Source: Adiantum capillus-veneris
Taxonomy: Eukaryota; Streptophyta; Polypodiopsida; Polypodiales; Pteridaceae
DNA length: 64,000 nt
Assembly: GCA_014529385.2 (NCBI GenBank)
Contig: CM043942.1
Coordinates: forward strand, 54,622,647-54,686,646
Direction: 5' to 3'
Both the position numbers and the translations under genes were made by a program. Below the pieces are notes generated by a model that was given only the letters and a program-made list of their open reading frames with translations, ran no database searches and was not told where the DNA came from. Below are positions 56,241-64,000 of the stretch, piece after piece. The first letter of the stretch is position 1. Every line of letters begins with the position of its first letter.

Positions 56241-57519
56241 TTACTCTCCCATGTAGGATGGTAGTGTTCTTAGCGAATGGGGTTGACTATCCATAGATTG
56301 TACAGATCCTTTGTTGCCCCAATACGATCGCACGTCTAGATTCATTTGAGATCCAGTCTCAAATTCCTCTATTGGTGGTAGAAACACTTCTCGTTCATCA
56401 CCAGTCTTGTCTACTCGTCTTCTTAGGTCATCGGCTTCATTGGCCTCATTGACTTGTTTCCACAATTCGTCAAGACCATCTATCTCTTTACAATCCTCAG
56501 GTATAGCTTGGTGAAATCCCTCGGAAGAGTTATCCGTGGTATTCAGTACTATCCTTGGTTCTAATGCTGGGTCTTTGAGGTTTGGTCTGTGCTCATGACT
56601 AGAATCTGGCTCTTTTAGTTCCTGGTTTGGTGGGATTATTTGTGTAGGCATGACAGGATCACATCCTCAGGTTTTGCAACTCGTGCTTCTAGTAAAGCTT
56701 GGGCTGTTTGAATCATTTTCTTGCACATTTCAAAACCTTTGCTTTTCTAGTTCCGTACAGGGATATGTCATCCACCTTTGTTCTTGGGTTTTGATTGTTT
56801 TTGAGCCTCGCATCATAGGCTTTCAAGAGGGCATCTAATGTCTCATTAACCTTCTCTACCAACACAGATCCTCCTGAACTAGCACTTCTCGGTTTCTCAT
56901 CCGTGGATGGTACTTCTAGAGGTTTAACCATCTGTGTAAGAGAAGGTGCCTCCTTTTCCTCATGTTGTTTTATCTTCTCCGCAGCTTCGATAAGCTTCTC
57001 AGCTAGGGATTTTTTCTCTCGTTCCCTGTGTGCTTTCATCCTAGTCTTTCTAGCTTTCCAACTATTTCGTTTGCTCTTGGTTTTCTGACTAGGTGCGTCT
57101 GTCTTTGGTCCATCATCTGTCTTTGGACTCGTGTCACTTTCCGTGTTCTTTGTCTCTGGATTCTCATCAGCTTTCTTTTGAGCTTGTGCTCTCATAACCA
57201 CTTGAACTCGTACAACATTTTCATTTTCTGAGCTACTAGGGAGTGGAACAATCCCTGATACATTTGTCGTGATTTTCCTGATTTGGTTTGGGTTTTTCAG
57301 GCAATCGGGGATCAAGTGAGTGATGCCACACTCAAGACAATAGGCATTTACTTCAGTGATCTCCATATGAGGACATTTTTTGACCAAGTGGTTGTCACGA
57401 CTTTTGTGAAAATCTGTCTCTGGTTGAGGAGATTCTTTTAGCATTTCCTCTTGGCTATAAGCAAGCTTTGACCTAGATAAGCCGCTATTTGCAATGAATC
57501 GCAATGTCCTTTCATCCAT
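56241..57519 (-). pseudogene. Element B nucleocapsid-like region with zinc knuckle
   Basis: Frames 57519-56713 and 56651-56241. CLECGITHLIPDC is a C-x2-C-x3-H-x4-C knuckle matching the second knuckle of element A. Upstream, a partial C...H remnant (SRDNHLVKKCPH) stands where A has the canonical knuckle. A basic stretch (RNSWKARKTRMKAHRERE) and SASSGGSVLVEKVNETLDAL are conserved with A. The second frame corresponds to A's acidic tail (PRIV-type phrases, ...FPPIEE). Confidence 0.55.
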
Positions 57520-59103
57520 TTCATACCTTCTTTCTTTCGACTGAAACCGGGAGGTGGAGGTTGTACCGGCCTCACCACTCCATGTGTTTCTCTCACCTTT
57601 TGTTGCTCCGAAGGGTAGTACCTACTTTGGTTGCTATACCACATTGTAGCTGGTACTGGCATTGGTTTATTTGATGCTTCCATCATTGGCATGTATCTCA
57701 TGTCTACCGGCATTCTATCACCTGGCAGCGGAGGTTGTTGTCCTAAGACAAGCTGTGGCCTTAAAACTCCTACTGGTCCTGGCGCATTTCCCGTAATGTA
57801 TCTAGGTGGAGTAGGTGCTTCTAGAACAAGTTGTACATACCTCTCCCTAGCATTTTCCATGCTATAATAGCACTCTTCCCCTGTATGGTTCGTCCATTTT
57901 CTCTCAATTTCACACCACTTCGGCTCTCCCGAATCAGACCTTACAAGAGGAATCAACCTCTTGACCAAGTCATCGATAAGCTTTTCTTGATCAATAGGTG
58001 TCGTTGGCTTGGCAATGGACTCACTTATCTGTGAAACACTGTGCTGAGAGGATGTGTCATCTCCTTCACTCTTTAAGTCCTTTTCTTTGTATGCCTCACA
58101 GTTATCCACTAGATAAAGAGCTTCTTTGATCAACTCGTTTAGCGTCATCCTCCTTATCATATGCAGATCCTTCTGAAGGCCGCATGTCTCATTCCTTGGA
58201 TAAAGATCAGCATCAGTCGTGCTTGCGTAGTTAATTCCGCTCTCGGACAGAGCTTAACATATCTCTTGAGCCGTAATGATGCTTTGCGTACTGATTCATT
58301 CTCTTTCTGTTTGAATCTATGGATTTGCGAGACCGTGTTGTGAGCAATGCCATTTGGCGAGAATTCTTCAATAAACTCCTCAAACAGCTCATCTAGGGTC
58401 TCAAAATCCCATTTTTCCACCGAGTCGAACCATGTAGCTGCATCATCTTCTAGAGTCAATCCAAATCCGGCTAACTGTGTCGCAAAATCTGAAACTTCCT
58501 CTGCTCTAATCACTCTTCTAAAAGCCGCTATGTGATCTCTCAGATCTTTATCTCCGGAGTATTTTCTGTTTACCCATTTCTGGACTTGGGATGGTCTAAC
58601 TCGTCGATTGTCTACAAGTCTAACCAGAGACTCTCCCAATCCTTCTCTCGTTATTGCTCTTGAAGGGAATCCTGGTGGCTCTCTTCTTGGAATTCCTATA
58701 GGAATTCTCGTCTTTGGTGGAGGCATTTGTGGTCCTTCATTGACCAAATATCCACCTCTTTCTAGTACAGTTTGTGGATTTGTGCTTTCTACAACTTTGT
58801 ATTCTCGTCAATACTTGTCAGCAACTATAGATCTCCATTGACAGTCAACTCCGTATGTGTAGACATATAAGAGCTTGTATCCGTTATCTCTTCTAGGTAT
58901 GGATCTGAGCACCTATAAAGATTGACCTCGTTGTCATCAATGTTTCTATATAGTCCTTCACTCTCATGATCCATCATCCAAAGTCTCTCAACAAGATGGG
59001 TCTTTATCAATTGCAAGTTTGGAAGATCCATTGTGGGAGGATATTCCTCTATCGTCGAGATCTCCAAGCTTGTGTAAGCTGCGTTTGAATCTAGGGTAGA
59101 CAT
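57438..59103 (-). pseudogene. Element B gag, frameshifted
   Basis: ATG 59103 (MSTLDSNAAY...) matches element A's start. Frames 59103-58825, 58747-58157 and 58160-57438 together hold an N-terminal region (HESEGLYRNIDDNEVNLY), the retrotransposon gag core (FGLTLEDDAATWFDSV, LFEEFIEEF, ARLMLIFIQGMRH) and a Pro/Met-rich tail leading to the knuckle. At 58160-58157 the two frames overlap by 4 bp, a simple frameshift. Similarity to A is clear along the whole length. Confidence 0.65.
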
Positions 59104-61501
59104 GATTTCTAGGCTTAAGATCTTTTTCTTGGTTCAAGTAGACTTAGTCCACTGTGTTCAAGTGCTTTGGTTAGGGAAAAGTCAAAACTATGTCCAAAAC
59201 CACAACCGTTTCGTCACAATTCTTGTAAATTGTCGCTTTTAGACACCCCTGACTTTCGAATGAATTTTGAGGCCTCAAACGACGTTTTTTTTTTCAAAGT
59301 TGAACTAAATGGTTTCCATTGGCATACATTTAGTTCAAATTTTTCTCTAAGATCTGTAGAGCCGCTCTCAGCCTACGTTTTGATATAAAAACTTTTCCGA
59401 TCCGATACCGTTTGTGAAAGTTATGGCCAAAACAGTGAAATGCAGTTTAGAATGGTCAAAATGAGTCCAAATTCAATTTTGAAAAAAGATTTGGGATCTC
59501 TGTGACACTGTGAACACTTCTGTGTGGTCAAAAGCACAGTTGGACCGTGAAACTGGCCTGGAGACATCCTATGCGTAGTATGTCTATATGCTCAGAATTT
59601 AACAAAATTTGGTCCAGAGACTCCCCTTAAGTCCAGCAACACAATGGTATGCTCAGAATCTCATTTGGATTTAAAAATGGCCTTGAGACATCCTACGCGT
59701 AGGATGTCTTTTTGCTCAGAATGACTTGAAATTTTCACCCCAGCTTCTCCTTGATGTGCTGATCACAGTGGTGTGCTCATAGGTTGATTTGGAGTCCTAA
59801 ATCAAGCTGGAGACATCCTACGCGTAGGATGTCTTTTCGCTCTGTTTCAGCTCAAACTTGCACTGTAGCTTCCCCTTGATGTGCTAAACTCACAGCTATT
59901 TTTACTTTTTGATTCTGACACCTATAGGCTGGTCAAATGATCAAGAATCTGTTTCAAAATCCTGATGTCTGTTCTGATGAATTCCTAAGTCAAATCAGCT
60001 CCAAATTGGACCAAATTTGACTAGGAGGCTTGCCTAAGGCTATATGACAGCATGGTATGGTCACAATAAAATTTTGGTTTCAGAATTATGCCTTAGACAT
60101 CCTACGCGTAGGATGTCTAACTGCTCAGAATTACCCCAAATTTGAACCACAGACTCTCCTTAAGGTGCTGATCACTGTGGTATGCTCAAAATTAAGTTTG
60201 GAGTGCAAAATCACACATATGTCATACTACGCGTAGGATGTCTTTTTGGCCTGTTTGACCCCATACTTGACCCAAAGCTTCCCCTTGATGTCAGCAACCC
60301 AGTGGTATGCTTAGATTTGAGTTTGGATCTCAAAAGACCCAAATTTTACCTGTTCTTGTCTTTTTCAGTCAAAAGTGTTAAAGTCCGCTTTGAACCCAAT
60401 TTTCTCACCCAAATGAGGTGAAAACTCCCACATGCATTCAAAACATCATGTATAACATGCACATGAAGTCATCCTATGGTTTGGTCTCTAAAATTATGCC
60501 TTGGGCACAATTTGGATAGGATGTCTGTCCATTCTCATCTTTTGGTCTTGATCTGTCAAAATTTGGTCAAACTTCCACTTTCCAGGTGAAAATAGGGTAA
60601 AATCTACCTTCTAAACACACTAGTAACCTCAGATTTTCAAAATTTCCACCAGATCACCTTGTAGACATCCTACGCGTAGGATGTCTACTGCTTATTTTTT
60701 CAGACTGAAGTGTCCCTGATGCTTCCTTATGCTCTCAGCAAGTGCAAGTATGCTTCACAATTGCAAAAACATGCAAAAATCACTCAATTAAGCCTTTGCT
60801 AAAATTTTGCGTTTTTTGACTCCGCCTTTTGGCTTTTGGTCAACAAAAATAGGGAAAAACGCCCAAGTCAATATGTTACTAGGGTAAAACCTACCCTCTT
60901 AACCCACTGGTGCAGTCAGAATTTTCAAAATTGGTCTCCAGAACCCCCTTGAGACATCCTACGCGTAGGATGTCTATGTTTACAAAATTGCAGGTTTTCT
61001 TCATAGAACCCTTGCAAATGCTCTTTTATATGCACAACATCAGTTAGTCATACAAAAATATCCACAAAAGCTTGTTTAATGCATTTTTACCCTCAAAAGC
61101 ACACTTTTTCGTGATTTCAAATGCAATCAAGCACTTTAGCAAATAATTCAATGATGAATAGCTCTAGATCAGAATCAAATCACTTACCTAAAGCTACTCC
61201 TACAAACCATATGGGGTTTTGCATCTATGAGTAGAAAAACGCTTCACTGCCACACACGGACTAGTAAACGCTTTTATCACCTCACAAATCACTCGACCAC
61301 CAACAACTACTCTAATCCACATATCTTAACTAAACCTATCTAGTCGCAAACCCTCGGCAAGACACACGCTTCCTGGCTATCCACTTGATCGCGGAATATC
61401 CTCTTCCGGATCCACTTAAGAAAAACGCTTTTTTTTAGCCGAAACTAAATCAAGCAACCATCACACAAGTGTTAGTAGGAAACCTACTTAGGTCCTTGTG
61501 T
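59104..61501 (-). promoter_or_regulatory. Leader of element B with seven CGCG-centred palindromes
   Basis: A 2.4-kb leader. Copies of a 24-bp palindrome with core ACATCCTACGCGTAGGATGT lie at 59562, 59686, 59811, 60095, 60220, 60663 and 60952 (each 24 bp). Five are perfect; those at 59562 and 60220 have one to three changes. Spacing is often about 122-140 bp or twice that, because they sit in diverged tandem units containing CTTGATGTGCTGA and GTGGTATGCTCA. No open frame. The stretch next to gag is homologous to element A's leader, where a different palindrome is repeated. Confidence 0.7.
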
Positions 61502-61518
61502 CCCCGGCAGCGGCGCCA
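61502..61518 (-). promoter_or_regulatory. Primer-binding site of element B
   Basis: TGGCGCCGCTGCCGGGG on the element strand, one base from the LTR end at 61520. It resembles the TGGCGCCGTTGCCGGGG site of several plant Ty3-type elements, which I recall as matching tRNA-Asp. Confidence 0.75.
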
Positions 61519-61519
61519 A

Positions 61520-62476
61520 TGTTGGACGGGAGAGACTCACACACCCATGAAGTGCATACAAACACTACCTAGATCAACATAATGTCAATCGAGGACACAG
61601 ATGACACGATAGGCACACGGAGGAAATCTCTTAAGCTTGTCAAGCTGAGACCATCCTACACATACAACACTCAGGAAGGCCAACTAAACCACAATCAAGA
61701 ACCTCACTGCTCTCAACTACACCACCTAGCCACATACACACATGCGGAAGGTAACTCACCTAATCATGCCAGATTCATACGAAACTTAAGGAACACCATC
61801 CCCTCACTAGGATACACCTGTCCATAAGCTTCTACACTCAAAACCCTCACTCTAAACCCATCTGCGGAAAGCGCATAGGATGACAGAGCCGAATTTTGAA
61901 AGTGCTCGAAACTGAAATTTATGAGTACCTATGCATAGCTTATGTCGCCACGATTCTATAGACTACTAGCACACAAAAAACAGACATCGTTTGATACACT
62001 TACGGCCACAAATAGCTAGTAGATACGTCGGCGTGTGCGCTTCGTCTCGCGTGGAATGCTTGGCGTTGTCGCGTAGCTCTCCTCGAGCCTACCGCAATGG
62101 TGCAATCGGATCTCCAATGTGTTCAGCGAGCCGGGCGTAGCGGGAGGATGAAGCTCACACTCACTCTCTTTCTCTCTCACACACAGTAGACGGCAGCGCT
62201 AAAACTTTAATTATGATTAAAGTCCTTTTACAAAATGACCTAGGTACCTTATATACTAAGGCTACCTTAGGTTTAACCAAAAATGGGGTTGAAAGGGTCA
62301 AATGGCTTTGTATTTACAATCTGGAAGTGCCATTGCACCCCGGCTTCTGAAACTAGAATAACTACTCATTACAAATGAAGTTTATAGCCATAATTTGCAG
62401 CATTTCATAACTCACAAAAGATAAGACTTTGGTACAAAACTTGAGTTATGTTGTGTTGTTGACCCAGCGGTCAACA
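61520..62476 (-). repeat. 5' LTR of element B (957 bp)
   Basis: TGTTGGACGG...GGTCAACA on the plus strand. The outer end is the hairpin TGTTGACCCAGCGGTCAACA (62457-62476; 8-bp arms, 4-nt loop). It contains GCGCATAGGATGACA near 61869, similar to half of the leader palindrome. Short open frames within it are not supported as genes. Confidence 0.7.
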
Positions 62477-62711
62477 CTTGGGTAGGGTTCCCACCTCAAG
62501 GTTATTCCTACCTTGCCTAAGATCCTAGGTAATAACTTTTAACACTAACCTTTGGAGGTCTTGAATGAAGCTAACCCTAAGGTCTTTTGAGCTCCATTAT
62601 GTGCACATGTCTATATTCTACCTCTTGTTCCCATTCATCTTTGCAATATTAAATGATCAGTTTAATATGAGAAAGTCTTTTTGAAATAGGTAGATATTAC
62701 ATTTTATGACA
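62477..62711 (-). repeat. Part of the 3' LTR of Ty3 element 2
   Basis: It ends TTTTATGACA at 62711, next to a polypurine tract (62712-62725; CAAGAGAGAGGTAA on the element strand). It matches 43300-43595 of Ty3 element 1. The piece is interrupted at 62476 by element B; the rest of this LTR should lie beyond B's missing 3' end. Confidence 0.65.
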
Positions 62712-64000
62712 TTACCTCTCTCTTGAAACCATAGTCGTCCTGGACTATGAGGTAGAGAAGATAAAGTCTTAGTCATTAGTCTACATTTCTTAGCGGATAG
62801 GCCATCTCATTGGTTCGTTTTAAGATTTGGAAAGGACCATTGTATCTTTTTGATAATTTAGCATAATACTTTTGATAACGCGTAAGATTTTTGCTCGTAG
62901 TTTGCCTCAATTGAGCCTTGGGAAACTTGAGTAGGACCCAATCATTTTTCTTGAAGGCTAAGTCCCATCTGTGCTTGTCAATAACAGCTTTTTGCCTTTG
63001 TTGGGAGATGGATATAGCCTCAATCTTTTGAAAATATTCTTGTAGGTCTCGGCTATACTCATCAGCGCGAAGATCTTCCCATGTACCTTAAGTAGCAAGG
63101 GACTTTTTGGTCTTTCGTCAATGATCTCAAAAGGAGTCTTCCCTGTATATAGTGTTATTGTACGCATACTCTACAAGGGGTAGGTACCTCTCCCATTGGG
63201 AACGTTGATCTACTTTTGTAACATAGGTCTTGAGTAGATCTAGAATCGTGAGGTTAGCTATTTCACTTTGGCCATCCATTTGTGGGTGATAGACTGAAGA
63301 GAAATCTAGCCTTGTAACTAGATTCTCAAAGAGACCCTTCCAAAAATTATTGGTCATTTGAGGATCTCTATCCGACACGATTGATGTTGGCAAGCCATGG
63401 TGTTTGAAAATTTGGGCTATAAAGAGGTTTGCCATTTGGTGCGCCTTAATAGTCTTTTTGACAAGTATAAAGTGTGTTTGTTTGCTAAACCTGTCGACTA
63501 TTGTCCATATTTGCATATTCCCATGGATAGGCTTGGGTAATCCAAAGATAAAATCCATGGATATACTCTCCCATGGTGAATTAGGGATTGGTAATGGCTG
63601 GAGTACCCCAGGTTGCTTCCCTATATCATACTTTGTCTTTTGGCATACGATGCATTTTCAAACATACTCTTGTATGTCTACTTTTATGGTAGGCCAATAG
63701 AAGTATGTTTCTACTTCTCAAAGAGTAGGTTGCCCTCTATGCCCCGCATAGGGAGGAGCATGGGATTCATACATTACTTTGTCATGAAGGGAGTGAGTAA
63801 CACATAGCCTATTGCCATGGAGAAGGTAACCATCCTGCAAGGTGAATGGTTCTTCTTTCTTCCCTAAGGCAAGGGATGAAATTACATCCTTCAAATCGGG
63901 GTCAATAGCATACTCATCTATCATGGAAGATAGATCATTGTCAGTTGCTATGGACACCGCATTTCCCCTTGGTCATCATGATAGTGCATCGGCCACTTGA
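62712..64000 (-). pseudogene. Ty3 element 2 integrase region, continues past the window
   Basis: Minus-strand pol. From the window edge: an H2C2 zinc-binding segment (LHDKVMYESHAPPYAGHRG, about 63720-63800), then a stretch with stops, then the integrase core (63558-63127) with VDRFSK, SDRDP and HPQMDGQSE giving the D, D and E of the catalytic triad. A frameshift near 63140 leads to TPFEI and, after further breaks, to the C-terminal tail (VLLKFPKAQLR...LSKRYNGPFQIL...MAYPL) ending near 62785. The order fits a Ty3-type element. It integrates cDNA in the nucleus when intact; this copy is broken. Confidence 0.8.

Larger units (their letters stand above)
54008..62476 (-). mobile_element. LTR element B, diverged relative of element A
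   Basis: A minus-strand element with 5' LTR (61520-62476), PBS (61502-61518), a long palindrome-bearing leader (59104-61501), gag (57438-59103), zinc knuckle frame, protease, linker frame and W-x-P-K frame. It runs into the N gap before its 3' LTR. It is more decayed than A, with many frameshifts. No reverse transcriptase, RNase H or integrase is visible. The LTR lies inside the LTR of Ty3 element 2. Confidence 0.7.

Noticed and set aside
61582-61827. An 81-codon plus-strand frame
   Set aside because: It lies within the LTR of element B and is not conserved in the LTR of element A.

Overview
The window is nuclear DNA of a land plant with a large, transposon-rich genome. The signs are plant-type Ty1/copia and Ty3 LTR elements primed by initiator-Met and other tRNAs, a spliceosomal intron with GTAAGT...ATAG borders, long tandem satellites and many (GA)n microsatellites. 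Several families here (a DUF7869-like transposase, a GQHS-motif gene, an unusual LINE) make me favour a non-seed plant such as a fern or lycophyte. That placement is an impression, not a proof. I see no intact single-copy host gene; almost everything is mobile, repetitive or decayed. A 200-base run of N (53808-54007) marks an assembly gap.

Layout. 1-3.7 kb: unrecognised sequence, then a decayed plus-strand LTR-retrotransposon gag. 3.7-10.7 kb: a cluster of LINE retrotransposons, all on the minus strand and all bounded by (GA)n/(TC)n arrays. It comprises a nearly complete two-ORF element, a 3' fragment of a diverged relative and a 5'-truncated close copy. 11.0-14.25 kb: a minus-strand transposase-like gene (DUF7869-like) broken by two stop codons. 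14.3-17.1 kb: a 61-bp satellite organised as a 364-bp higher-order repeat. 18.8-31.15 kb: a ~167-bp satellite built around a long inverted repeat, split by a complete but dead Ty1/copia element (24105-29642; two 192-bp LTRs, 5-bp target duplication). 31.37-39.19 kb: a decayed multi-exon gene joining a GQHS-motif region to an FCP1/NIF-like phosphatase domain, with one exon duplicated and introns full of a palindromic repeat. 39.57-43.6 kb: the 5' half of a Ty3 element. 44.88-62.48 kb: two related minus-strand LTR elements (called A and B here) that carry gag, zinc knuckles and protease plus two accessory reading frames, but no visible reverse transcriptase, RNase H or integrase. 62.48-64 kb: the 3' end of another Ty3 element, into whose LTR element B inserted.

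The most unusual material is: (1) LINEs whose ends all abut (TC)n arrays and share a 3' hairpin; (2) a palindrome, TATGGCCCTAGGGCCATA, that recurs in two different satellites, in introns and in unrelated flanks; (3) the A/B family, whose leaders carry repeated CGCG-centred palindromes and whose LTR tips carry hairpins, with the structure kept but the sequence changed between the two elements. All readings are by eye, without database searches.
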